64,000 nucleotides of DNA, from positions 310,001 to 374,000 of the forward strand of contig JALRME010000029.1 in the NCBI GenBank assembly GCA_026120035.1, written 5' to 3'. Positions 1-11,385 of the stretch are shown one piece after another. The DNA is from Coleophoma eucalyptorum. Taxonomy: Eukaryota; Ascomycota; Leotiomycetes; Helotiales; Dermateaceae. Under the pieces are notes generated by a model. That model searched no databases and had not been told where the DNA came from. It saw only the letters and a program-made list of their open reading frames with translations. The stretch's first letter is position 1; every line of letters begins with the position of its first letter. Made by a program: the position numbers and the translations under genes.

Positions 1-3000
1 TCCAGGATGGATTCATCATCGATAAGTGCTTGGTATGTTATCCTTGTCCAGATTAGTGATATTCCAGAGTGGTTTCCTCATCACTCGTCGGCGTTGAGTA
101 ATCTTTCCCAACATGAGCCTCATCCGTGCATCAAACTCTTTGCATCATTAGACCTTTAGTAACGTAAAATTACCCACTCAATACAGCATAGTTCTGAAAG
201 AAAGTATGTAGGGATATACAGGAGCGCTTCAATAGCGGGGTTTTGTGCTGGGTAAAGTCAACTCACAGCTCATTCAGGTCTGTTTAACGACTAGTAACAA
301 TGAACTGCAGTAGTTAAAACAATCTTTCTTCTTACTACAATACTTCATGAAAAGAATATCTTTGAGCTCAAAGTTTCTTTAACAATAAATCCAGCTTCTG
401 TACGCTCTTAATTCTTCTTAGTATCGGTTAAACTGCACAGTACCTTAGTGACAATACTTGCATACTAAGTTGTATTTTGCCTATTCTAAAAAAAACTCCA
501 TTTCTAGCCTAGTCTAAAACTTATCTTTTGTTGAGTTTATGAAATTGGCTCCCATGATGATAGATGGCTCTTAAGCCATAATTCTTTCATGCAGGTGTGA
601 TGCAGGGACCGGTTTAGCTCGGAGAGATAATGCTTAGGAAATGAATTTTAGATTTCTTCATTGAATCCCATAGTCTATTTACCAACTTCCTGTGGGGAGA
701 AAGATGTCACTTGTCAAAACCAAAGATTGCGAACCCGATGCTCGGTCGGCTGTGAAGACTTCGGAAAGAGGCGGTGTGTCTTGTACGACAGTGCCAAGAA
801 GATTTCTGTGAAGATTATATTGTGGCTCTCTGCCAAACCGGGCGTATGGTATATATGATTCCTCTTACCGTCGTGAGCCGATTCGTTTCGACTGAACTCT
901 CTTTCACGATGGTGTGTAGCCCTGCTCAATACCACATGGGCGTTTTTCTATCACAACTCTAAGGTTTTATGCTTCTAAATATATTCAATGCCCCTTGCTA
1001 TTATAGAGTTTCTACCTTACTGTATAGAAAGTAATATCAGAGCTTCTTTATACATGTAGATCAATGTGGTCGTTACACAAAAAGTTACCGCCACTTTCTC
1101 AGATAATGCACTCGTAGATGACTCAAGTGCACTTAGATCTGATGTGAACATGGCTCAGGTGACCAGTAAAGATAAGAGTTTCAATCTGCTTGATATATAC
1201 GCCATAACCGAATGAAAGTTTACTTTGATGCTCAGGTCCTCTATGGATAGCGCATGGACAGGGTTATGAACAGCGCTTTTTCTACTTCTTAATATCGCGT
1301 AGGTGTCGATGACGCAGGCAAACAATGATAGCTGGCGGATATGCCCCTCTAAGAAATTAGAGTGACACGACCTACCCTAATGGGCAGATTGACACGCACG
1401 CTCTCCCCTATCGCTGCTGTTCAATCCTTAAAAGGGACCTGCATGCGGCTCGTCTAACATTGCATGTTAACCCAGTAAAGACTAAACTAGGCCTAACAAG
1501 AGCGGCATGGTCTACTGGATGTACTTTTATGCACTCTAATATAAACAAACAAATTCTCACGCAAGATGATGCTCGAGCTTGAAGCAGCTACATGCATGTT
1601 CTCAGGCTTCTTGAGGAAAACAAAGCACCTCGGAATCGAGGTCTGGAAATATATGTTCACTCGCTGCATAGGAGCACTTTCCAGACTTGGAGAACTTGTG
1701 TGTTTTAATCAAGACGCAGGATATCAACCCCCTGCATCTTCTATCTCTCTTCCTTTCATCTGTGGTCTACGTGCTTTTGGACATGTCCTGTGCAATTTTG
1801 CTTTTTGCGGGTTCTTTATGGGGCCATTTAGGCTGCTCGCTTAACCCGTCAGCCGTCGTTTACCGACGAACAAGCTTACAATTCAGCTCGATCAAACAAG
1901 ATAGAGTAGAAGTTACAATGTCGGAGCACTCAAATATAGTTCAAGATATCATTGAAACACTTACAGTAAGCCATTGCTCACGGCGAAAACCCGGCAGGTG
2001 CCGATGAAGTGGGGACAGTAGGCCGTCCAAAGCGAGCAGTATCATTGAGGTCCACGTTTGTATGATTTCAAGGTTAGTCTGTCCTTCTCACGGCTGTGAT
2101 CTCCGAGAGGATCCACGAATCTTCCATACGTGCAGTATCTGCTTCCGCTCTGCATATTTAAATACAAGGAGAGGCGCGTGCACTGCAGCCATCCCAGTCT
2201 TTGTACTCTAGAGAATTTGCGTCGTGGTGAGTAGAGCCTCATTGATAGATTGATGCCAAGAAGACCGTTTCCACTCTAGGAACTCTCTCATCAAAGACAA
2301 AGGCACATCTGGAGAAACAATACTAAATATGAAACCCTGGCATGTTTTCCATACTCGCCTAATCAAAGTGAAGCCCTTTCATGCAAGTCACGAGGGAAGT
2401 AAAACACGTGATAATCATCCCGGTGCGAGTCCGGAAATTAGAGAGCGTGTGGGAGTGGTAAACATCCTAAAATCGAAACTTCAACGAACCTTGGGACCCG
2501 CAATTTCTCGCATGAGGATTCTTCAAATATCGACCACCAGGGCCTTCAAGGGACAATAAAGTAGAAAAGCAAGAACCAGTCCAAAGTGAATCAGTTCTAT
2601 GATCATCACCGCGACTTTAGAGTTCGGAAATGCTTTATGGTCCTAAAGCGGTGGCAAGCACTTTCCCAGCCTTTTGATCGGACAGGTCGGGGCAGAAATC
2701 CCACCAATAGCATCCAGAACGGAAGAAAGTGCAGGCAAGTCTCCAGCTCGCGTACCTGACAAGAATCAATCGAACATCAGGAAACAAAATTATTCCAGCG
2801 AATGAAGCACCTGCGGTACGCGGCTTGGGATGCGGGGTTGGCATAATATGGGGGGGATGGAGAAGAGCAGAGAGTCTGGGGTGGACGGGAGCATGGCATA
2901 GTGAGCCGTCTCCTTAGCAAGCAACGTAACTGGAGGGAGGTGGAACAAATACGAAAGTGGCTTTCCTGCAGAGTCTCGCCAAATCTCGTGGGTCCTGGCC

Positions 3001-3259
3001 CTGAAATGACTTGAGATGACATGATATAATAATTTCCGGAAAAACAAAGTGCTGTAATCCTCAAATCTTGAATGCAAGCCGCCCATGTCTGCTATCCGCA
3101 GGGCCCACCACGGATAAGAGGATGTCCTCGCATGGTCGGCAAGGTACAGGAGGATCGCTGCGGAAATAAATACTTCAGCATGTTCCACTCCGCTCCTGCT
3201 CTTGACTTGGGTAGGACTTGTCTTTTCTGTGTGAGAAACCTCCTGATTCCTCAGCAAAA
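1..3259. other. Intergenic region upstream of the polygalacturonase
   Basis: I see no convincing gene in this stretch. The open frames are short, overlap one another on both strands and resemble no family. The last kilobase must contain the polygalacturonase promoter: a CCCACCAAT box lies at 2700-2708 and an AATAAATA TATA-like run near 3164. No repeats or RNA genes were recognised. Confidence 0.6.
2700..2708 (+). promoter_or_regulatory. Galacturonate-responsive-type element (CCCACCAAT)
   Basis: The sequence CCCACCAAT matches the YCCNCCAAT consensus described for D-galacturonic-acid-induced pectinase genes in Aspergillus. It lies about 550 bp upstream of the polygalacturonase ATG. Function is inferred from consensus and position only; a 9-mer of this degeneracy also occurs by chance. 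Confidence 0.45.
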
Positions 3260-4799
3260 ATGCGTCTCCAACTTGCGGCTGCTCTGGCATTCGCCACTTT
3301 GACTGTTGCCAATCCTACCTTGTCGTCTCCCCATCAATGGCAGAAATACTCCACTGGCAAGGGTTCTTCGCACCATGCCTCGCAGAGACCAAAGGTTGAA
3401 TACAAGCCAAAGACCCCGACCATTGCTCCATCCTCAGCTGCGAGAAACAGAACTTGCTACGTGAACAGCTACGGCAATGGCACCGACGATTCTCAGTTTG
3501 TTCTGAATGCGATGCACTCATGTAATAATGGTGGACATGTCGTGTTCAGTGAGGGAACCAAATACATCATTGGTACCGCATTGGACTTGACCTTTTTAAA
3601 CCACATTGATATTGGTAAGCTGTCATAAACAAAACAGTCTTACGGGTCCAGGCAATTGACCTTTTTCAAGATATCCAAGGTTACGTCCAGTTCACCAATG
3701 ACACCGATTACTGGCAAGCAAACTCGTTCAAGTTTATTTTCCAGAACGCCACCTCTTTTTTCAAGCTCGGTGGAAACGACGTCAACATCTATGGAGGTGG
3801 AACCCTGGATGGAAATGGACAGGTCTGGTATGATTTGTATGCTTCAAACGTCTACGCGCTGCGACCAGTTCTCATCGGAGTTGATGGCCTGCACAACTCC
3901 ATCATCAGCAACTTGCTTTTGCGATACAGCCCGCAATACTACAACTTCATTGCCAACTCTACCAACGTGGTTTATGACAACATCAATATCTATGGTGCTA
4001 GTTCTAGCTCAAATCCAGCTAAGAACACCGATGGTTGGGATACGTATCGAAGCTCAGTGAGTTTTCAGCGCGCTAGAATGTTTCTAGTGAAGTTTTGTAC
4101 TGACCAGATAAAAGGACATCGTGATTCAAAACTCCGTCATCAACAACGGTGATGATTGTGTCTCGTTCAAGCCCAACAGCACGACCATTCTTGTGCAAAA
4201 CTTGTTCTGCAATGGCTCACACGGAATCTCTGTCGGCTCGCTTGGACAGTACGAGGGAGAGTATGACATTGTGAAAGATGTCTACGTGTACAACGTGTCT
4301 ATGCACAACGCCACTGTAAGTTATATTTTATCTCTTGACCTTGGTGCAATTGGCAGGTACTGATTTTTGACTTCAGGACGGAGCACGTATCAAGGTCTGG
4401 CCCGATGCCCCAAGTGCACTATCCGATGACCTCCAAGGAGGTGGTGGCACTGGCATGGTCCAAAACATTACCTACGACACGATGATCATCGACAATGTCG
4501 ACTACGCCATCGAGGTCGACCAATGCTACGGACAGAAAAACCTGACTCTATGCCTCGAATTCCCTTCTTCATTGACAATCTCCGATATCATCTTCAAGAA
4601 TTTCACCGGGACAACTAGTACCAAGTATTCACCACAGATCGGTACCTTTGCCTGCTCGAGTGAGACAGTCTGTAGCAACATTACAGCCAGTGATATCGAT
4701 GTCTTGAGTCCTGTCGGTACAGACGAAGCATTTTGTTTGAACGTCGATAACTCGACAGTTGATGTTACCTGTACAAGCGATTACTTGGGATTTAATTAA
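3260..4799 (+). CDS. Secreted exo-polygalacturonase, glycoside hydrolase family 28
   Basis: This enzyme hydrolyses alpha-1,4 linkages of (oligo)galacturonate in pectin outside the cell. Four exons (3260-3614, 3671-4056, 4115-4315, 4377-4799) join in frame to give 454 aa, normal for fungal exo-PGs. The first ATG is followed by a signal peptide ([17 protein letters not shown]). All GH28 catalytic signatures are visible: NTD with Asp239, GDDC with Asp260/Asp261, GSHG with His283, and RIK at 318-320. The [19 protein letters not shown] segment and the TNDTDYWQ stretch are typical of the exo group. Many N-glycosylation sequons suit a secreted protein. A CCCACCAAT box upstream suggests induction by galacturonate. 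The gene converges on a Zn2Cys6 regulator 127 bp away. The exo assignment rather than endo is by overall resemblance; GH28 membership is very secure. Confidence 0.93.
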
Positions 4800-4926
4800 G
4801 CATATATTTCCTGAATTAGGAAATTTACATAATAAAAGATCCTCCACTAGTTGCGTATCCTTAATGCTACATATATTATAATTGCAATGTTCCTTCTCGT
4901 TCAAGCCAGCTGATGTGCGGGGATAT

Positions 4927-7142
4927 CTATGATTCTAGAAAGTCCCAATCTCCTGGAAGCTCAGTCCAGAAATCTGCATAGAAGCCTGCATTCATCGCCC
5001 AGGAATCTTGGTCCTCAAAAGAAAAATCTTCTATCGGTTCACAATCACTTCTAGGCGTAGGTTGAAATGAGGTATTCTTTGTCTCGGATATCCTTTTATC
5101 GTACCATATCTTTAGTTGGCGAGTCTTCCAGATACCTCCTGCCCACCCAGCTGCGATAGGAGAGTCGCATGGGCCGTGTACACGCGATGTAACCTCCATT
5201 CTGGTTGCAAGTCGTTCTAGGACTTCTCGTAAGTCTATGGTTTTTCGAACATACTGAAGATCCCATCCGTCAGCTTCAAATAGTGAAAGCTTAGAGAGGA
5301 TAGCGATGGCCCGAACCATCTGGGCACAGTTAATGATGGAGATAGTGAAGGGGTTAGTCGAGGGGATCTGAAGGAAGCCTTCGAAGTATTTAGTGACAGC
5401 CCTGAAACAGGCGTGTAGAACGTCCAGACGCTGCAAGCTGCCATTTGTGAAATCAGAAAACGACGGTTCCATGTGAAACCCAATCTCGAAAAGGCGTATT
5501 TCTGCAGACGTATAACTTCTTGAGATGATAGCTAGTTACAAGTTAGTCGCTCAGTTCAATTCAGTTCCGATCAAGTTAGTTCGGCCGATGGCTAGGTTGC
5601 GGGGAGTACTAGAGACAGAGACTCACGATCATCTGCAAGTTCTGGCGGGAGCTCTTTTTTGAAGTTTTGTAACTCGGACCAAAACGACTGAACCCAAAAT
5701 CCAATTGGGGCCACCAGAGTATTGGAACTTCCATTTGCGATATCAGTCCAGACACTACTGTGTCGGATTTTTTCTACTAAGCACTGTAACTTGACAATTT
5801 GCACCATAAAAACATCACGCTCTTGTTGGCCGCCGCAGGTCAACACTGCCTCATAACAATCTTTAATAATGGGTGTGTAGCGGATTGCATCTAGTTTTGA
5901 AATAGATGAGCATATCTGGCTGCAGTTAGTCCAGATACTGTGCACATGCTAGTGTTAAGAAAGTAGCTTGGCGCTTAAATAATCCTAATTACTCAGGGCA
6001 GAGGATTCTCAGAGATTCAGGACTCACAATTGAAGACAAATAAAAACACCCGAGAACAGCTCGCCCCTCCTCCATGGTAGTTGGCCCCTGGTCAGTACCA
6101 ATCGCTTCAGTAAGCTCACAGTTGATTTCGTCTGCAAGCTCATCGTGCCTATGGCCGGGCCTTGTCTTCTTATTGATACCCAAGTCGACCATTAGACTTC
6201 CCATAAGAGCAACGAGATTATTCAGCTGCATGGTTCTTGTGTAAAAATGGCATTGATACCTGCAAGGTGTCAATAAATTCTAAAGTGTAGAAAAAAGGTT
6301 CGCCTACCAGAAGATATAAACAAGGAGGCCCTGGAGAATATCCAAAGTCTTATTTCCTTGCAACAAAAGATTTTCAGTAAGATACCTCATTATTTCAGCA
6401 GATAGTTCCATTTGCCTAGCCACGTCTTTATAAGATGCTGCCATCATGACTGTCTTATACAAGAATGGTCTTGTTTGGCAAAGCTCACTGGCAGTCATGG
6501 TTGGTGATATTAAAACAAATGGTATTTGGCATGCCAATTCGCTCCTGAAAATGCCAAGCAAAGCTTCAGGAGATTCATAAGACTTGGCCCCGCTAAGAGG
6601 AGGACGCTGTGGCTGTGCAAGATGACATTGGCTTAAATTTTCCATGTTTGACCCGTCATGCGATTCGAGTCTTGCATTCCGGCTTGACAGCTGTGGTAGG
6701 CCTTGTTCATGAAACGTATTGCTTGGTGGTATTGGATCCTGTTCTGTGCTAGGTGTCAAGACAGGGCCCTTAGGTTTCACTTTATCAGTCACTCCTAGTA
6801 TTGACACGAGGCCGTCAAGTTTCTGTTCGAGTTGAGCCAGTTGAGAAGCGCGCCTACAAAAACAGTATGTTGGTCGGACATCTTTATCACGTGGGTTTAT
6901 GGACCTTACGACTGTCTGGGTCTTTTCTTCCGTAACATGGCTGGCATGATACATTCCTTATGCAGCCGAGAGCATCTACAAATGAGGGTGTCAGTTATAG
7001 ACAGCTTCCAAAAAAAGAAGAAGCCATTGATGGCTCACCTCTCGCACTTAGAGCCTTTCTCTATGCTTACAAGGCACTTCGACTTGGCCTTGGCGCAATT
7101 GGCACACGCCTTCGCTTTGCTAGATGAATAAATTGCGTCCAT
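4927..7142 (-). CDS. Zn2Cys6 fungal transcription factor
   Basis: A fungal-specific nuclear regulator. The ATG at 7142 opens a classic zinc cluster with Cys13, 16, 23, 33, 36 and 43 (CX2CX6CX9CX2CX6C), interrupted after the fifth-cysteine region by an intron at 6976-7038. A second intron (6854-6909) restores the frame into a basic linker (RKKRPRQS) and a coiled-coil dimerisation element (ASQLAQLEQKLDGLVSIL), the usual order in this class. The rest, spread over further exons at roughly 6304-6853, 5989-6273, 5592-5945 and 4927-5472, is a helical middle-homology region ending in an acidic tail (GDWDFLES). Internal exon borders after the second intron are approximate. It is convergent with the polygalacturonase. 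Regulation of that gene is possible but only inferred from position; it is not obviously GaaR. Confidence 0.85.
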
Positions 7143-7729
7143 ACTGTATCTGCAACCACTACACTGGACCAGAGATACAATAGAAAGGAGCGGAATCGGA
7201 AAACATGAGCAGGTCAGGTTCGTGACAAGTAGGAGTTGTGGTAAGATCAGATGTCCTGTCGGAGTTGGTGTTACTTTTGCTCCTTCTCCGTCTCGCTTGG
7301 CAATCCATCTGGCAGCCTAGGGTGAGTCTAAAGAAGGCGCTATATCTTGATACTCGCCTTTCCTACAGCTGATTGAATTCATTCTCACTAGTTCTAATTG
7401 ATAGGACCACTCTAATATGATCGTCTCACGCTTCATGCCGTATTAGCACGATCACCCTGCAAGTATGGGCTCAAAAAGGACTTGCGATCTTGTATAGCGT
7501 AAGTCATGGCGCCTTCTCTGACAATACAATGGTCGCTTGTGCTCAATCTCCTGACAATGAATGATGTAGGTCATATATCCTCTTTCCTATGTGTTGGGCT
7601 TACTTTCAATGGTGGTAGTTCTGGGCTGGAAGACACAGTTACGAATATCTACGATGGGGTTCAAAATTTCACAAGGCTGATCGATAAATACATGATCACT
7701 CAAATAGTGATTAGATCACTGCCATTATC
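7143..7729. other. Intergenic between regulator and prodomain-like gene
   Basis: This 587-bp stretch holds the promoter of the leftward zinc-cluster gene and the 3' end of the prodomain-like gene. I looked for a metalloprotease catalytic domain (HEXXH) that could be spliced onto the upstream prodomain and found none. Confidence 0.5.
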
Positions 7730-8329
7730 TTAAACAACAACTTCGACAACATTACTCTCAAAGCCTCCTCTCAATGCGCCGGCATCTGTTGTACTCAATA
7801 CAGAATTATCCCCTAATTTTACATGCATCCAAGTTCCTTTCACGACTACTGAGTATCTCTCTCCACGTTCAAGGATGACCTCGGGCGATTTGACAACAAT
7901 CTTCTGGCTTATGGAGCCTTTTCCTTCGATCTTAACAACATCTTCTGGAGGATAATTTCCTCCTTCAGGCAACATTCGATTGATTTTGATGTTCATTGCT
8001 GTTGCTTTGGTTCCATCCTTGGTCGAGGTGAAGACAAATAGACCCATAGCCGCTGCTTTCGGGTCGAGGGGGCTTGACCAACGTAGAAATGAGACCGGCT
8101 CGAGAGATGTATTCTGAATACTGAGGTCAAACTTGGCAAATGGAATATCTGAAGTCCCCTCTGTAGAAGTTTCGCTAGCAGAAATTGCCACCTTCAATGG
8201 GATATTGGTGTTAAACTCTGGCCCTTCGGTAGAAGAGTCCATAGCTTTGAAAGGACTGAGTTTGATGATCTGCAAGAATACAACTGATGCAAAGATCACA
8301 ATTTTGACGATTGTAGCCGTTCGAAGCAT
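7730..8329 (-). CDS. Stand-alone deuterolysin-prodomain-like secreted or membrane-anchored protein
   Basis: A single-exon frame of 199 aa from the first in-frame ATG (8329); the open frame continues upstream to about 8458 without another ATG. It starts with a hydrophobic signal or anchor (MLRTATIVKIVIFASVVFLQ), then a beta-rich domain. That domain follows the pattern of the M35 (deuterolysin) propeptide: PLKVAIS near its start, an FDLSIQNTS strand, SFLRWSSPLD, an ERGERYSVVVKGTW segment and a terminal SNVVEVVV. The true deuterolysin at 10072 has the equivalents PLEVAIA, QVTVTNTGSEDLS and SNVVTMEV. The protein stops exactly where the prodomain of M35 proteases ends; no Lys-Arg processing site, HEXXH motif or cysteine-rich catalytic domain follows. 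It could act as a protease inhibitor, chaperone in trans or a decayed paralogue. Homology is judged by eye and is moderately sure. Confidence 0.6.
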   Translation of the reverse strand: MLRTATIVKIVIFASVVFLQIIKLSPFKAMDSSTEGPEFNTNIPLKVAISASETSTEGTSDIPFAKFDLSIQNTSLEPVSFLRWSSPLDPKAAAMGLFVFTSTKDGTKATAMNIKINRMLPEGGNYPPEDVVKIEGKGSISQKIVVKSPEVILERGERYSVVVKGTWMHVKLGDNSVLSTTDAGALRGGFESNVVEVVV

Positions 8330-10071
8330 AAAGAAATGGTTTTGCTTCTTGGCACCAATATAATATATTGATGGGCGGGTGAAGCAGGAAGGTGAAGTTT
8401 GACGCCTTATCTCTTCGTCGTTTACTATATACTGCTCTTCAAATGACGTGCTTTTCAACCAAATTATGCGTTCCTGTGATCAAACCTGATGATCCGTGAT
8501 CAGCATCTAGTCATCTCGATGTGGAAGCCAATTTAAGCATACCTGGCGATAATGAAAACTCCACTTTCATCAGAGAAAACACCTCTTGTTTACGGAAGGT
8601 CAAACGCTATGACTTTATATTTCGTGCAGCGCATCGCAAACGCTAAAATCTTGCCAAGCAGGGCGGCGAATTGTACTTAACCTTCCTATTTCAAACTCTC
8701 ACTGGGCTCCTGGATGGCAGATGTAGTTCAAGGTGCAAAATGCCAAAGACTTATTACCCGTGGCATCGAATATGACAACAGAACGTCGGCTGTTCGTCAA
8801 ATCCCTAGACGGTATGTCTTGAACGAGAAGGTAGCTTGAATACGAGGTGGCGGCCTTCGCCGTCCGGTATTGCTTTCTGCCCCCGCCAAGCCCTTGGAAC
8901 TGATGTCGGCACTACCTGTTAAATATCTCCTGATTCTTGGCGAGAAAGTCGGAGATAGTGCCAAAGAATGTGATTTGCAAGCCAATTCAAGGTTAACATA
9001 TGTATGCTTAAGTCAAAACCACGCCAACGTGTTCGCTTAACCTGGTCACTCTGACGATCATCGGCATTCAGAACAAAAGAGGCAGCCCATCGCACCTTGA
9101 CCCCATGAATATAAGTCATTTCAACGCCTTGGCAAGTCGGACGGTTTCCACGTCTCTTGGCGTATCAATCGCAAACTCAAAACCTTATCTATAAGTGGTC
9201 ATTTACTAGCAGGAAAAGTCATGGGTACTGATAAATCCAGGCACTAAGGTAACTGGCCAGCGTATATAATATCCAGCCAAGAGCCAAGAGTATGTGCCAA
9301 GAATACCTTTGCCATACTCTCTATTATTCGATCAGCTAACTCTCCTATCTTATCATCGTTGAGATTAAGGAAGCTACCTGTCGCCAAGTGCTGTCGAACA
9401 TTGAATACATTGATTGACGGTACGGCTAAAAACAGCCGTTCCGATGAGGAGATTAAGATTGTGTATGGTAGCCATATGGTAGCCGTATGATATAGAGGCC
9501 CATGACAGAATACTGCCGAAAATTTGGTCCGAAACTCGTCATATCAGCACTCTGCAGTACCGGTTCTGCATCAGAATGGTCTATTCTCTAGGACTAAAGA
9601 TGATCTACGATATGTCTTCTTTCCTCGGCGAGTTTAAGACAACCATTTCATCATACCGTTATTTTTGGAACAAGCTCAACTGACAATCCAAAAGATTTCT
9701 TAGGCTTTTTACAAGTCCCTGTATACCTTGCGCATAATTGAAGAGCATGGATCGTAGGAGGAAGAGGAGAACAAAGCTATCCATTTCCCCACATCGAACT
9801 ACCTTCCCGTCTGATGTTTTACTGCCGAATGCTTGCCATTGCCAAGATGCATCCTCGAAATCACATTTCTCCTGCTGCTTTCAGGAACCACCTGCCCTTT
9901 TGATTAAAATGTGTTTCTGTTGATCCTCAAAATAATGTGGATGCTATGTCAAGATTCTGTGTATAAAAGACCACCTGGAATGCTCAAAGTCCGGATTTCT
10001 TCTTCACTCAGCAACCAGCAATCATCACCACCTGTCTCTCAATAATCAGTCTTTGATCAGAAACTTGAATC
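8330..10071. other. Intergenic region with repeats and the deuterolysin promoter
   Basis: No gene was recognised in 1.7 kb. It contains a perfect inverted repeat ACGGCT/AGCCGT at 9422-9439 and a direct repeat TATGGTAGCC at 9464-9473 and 9475-9484. The last 110 bp are the deuterolysin core promoter and a pyrimidine/A-rich leader. Confidence 0.55.
9961..9969 (+). promoter_or_regulatory. TATA box of the deuterolysin gene
   Basis: GTATAAAAG lies about 105 bp upstream of the ATG at 10072 and is followed by a CT/CA-rich stretch typical of the start region and leader of strongly expressed fungal secreted-enzyme genes. The assignment is by sequence and position. Confidence 0.6.
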
Positions 10072-11385
10072 ATGCACGGAATCGCTCAAAAGCTGGCTCT
10101 TCTGGCCACTGTTGCCAATGCCGCTCGCCTTGACATCACAAAGCGTGCTTCTCCTCTTGAAGTTGCAATTGCTCCAGCCACTGAGGGACCTGCCACTATT
10201 CAAGTCACTGTCACCAACACTGGTTCTGAGGATTTGAGCCTATTCCCATATGGCTCCATTCTCGATAGTGCCCCTGTTCAAAAGCTCAATGTGTTCGCAG
10301 CTGGTACGTTTCTTTCGCTTGTATCTGTGAAATCTGTTTTCCTCAATGGCCATAATCCTTGAGCCATTAGTCATTATCGGCCAGTACAGAATAAGAATTA
10401 GTTCTTGGATTTTTGTGAAAGAAACCAAAAGTCAAAAGTTCTGTCTCTGGTTCCTTAAAATTATTACTTTTCTTTATCTGGAGCTTTCTAATATGGGTTT
10501 TATAGACGCGCCAGTTGCCTTTACTGGTGTCCTACAGTCAGTCCTGCGCACAGGTCTAACTGCGGAGAACTTCGTGACACTAGCAGCTGGTGCTTCCTTC
10601 GAAACAACAGTTGATGCAGCAGCTGTTCACGATTTGAGCACTACCGGCTCCTACACTTTCGTTGCTGAAGGAGCGCTTCCTTATGCAGCTGCAAACTCCA
10701 CGGAGCTGTCAGGTGATGCCTTGTACTTCAAGTCCAATGTTGTCACCATGGAAGTTGATGGTGCTGCTGCTGCAGCGGTGCCAAACACGGTCAGCAAGCG
10801 CGCCGCCGTTCAATCTGATTGCTCTACCAGCCAGAAAACTGCTACTACCCGAGCATTGACCAACTGTGCCAGTCTTGCACGAAGTGCCTCATCGGCGGCT
10901 CTTTCTGGCTCCTCTACTAAGTTTTCCGAGTACTTCAAGACCACGTCTAGCTCCACCCGCTCGACCGTCGCGGCTCGTCTCTCTGCAGTTGCCAGTGAGT
11001 GTTCTTCTTCGAGCTCCGGTGCTACCGTCTACTACTGCACCGATGTTTATGGTTACTGTGAGAGCAACGTCCTGGCATACACTATTCCATCGTTAGATGT
11101 CGTTGTCAATTGCCCACTGTACTACAGTGCTCTTCCTGCACTCTCAAGCACTTGCCATGCTCAGGATCAAGCTACAACCACACTCCACGAATTTACTCAC
11201 GCTCCCGGTGTTTACTCCCCTGGAACTGACGACTATGGTTACGGATATTCTGCTGCTACCGCCTTGTCTTCTGCCAGGGCTGTTCTTAACGCTGACTCAT
11301 ACGCTCTATATGCCAATGGTAAGTCGAATTCAAAGATAAAGGGAAAACACACTAACTTACTTCAGCAATCTACGTTGGATGCTAA
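10072..11385 (+). CDS. Deuterolysin, secreted M35 zinc metalloprotease
   Basis: A secreted neutral protease that degrades proteins outside the cell. Three exons (10072-10303, 10506-11318, 11366-11385) give 354 aa. There is a signal peptide, then a propeptide beginning PLEVAIAPATEG, a Kex2-type Lys-Arg site (VSKR|AAVQ), and a cysteine-containing catalytic domain with HEFTH (His305, Glu306, His309) and the aspzincin motif GTDDYGYG (317-324), whose Asp320 supplies the third zinc ligand. The last exon only encodes the terminal NAIYVGC, normal for deuterolysins. The first intron is long (202 nt). A TATA box and short leader precede the gene. It lies beside a stand-alone prodomain-like gene (7730-8329) and upstream of an amino-acid permease, consistent with peptide use. 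Family assignment is very secure. Confidence 0.94.

Noticed and set aside
2790..3290. 166-codon minus-strand open frame antisense to the polygalacturonase start
   Set aside because: It overlaps the signal-peptide exon and promoter of a certain gene, resembles no family, and has noise-like composition.
10346..10505. Open frame extending 5' of the deuterolysin second exon
   Set aside because: This is the first intron of deuterolysin; the true exon 1 with signal peptide and propeptide start lies at 10072-10303 and splices in phase.
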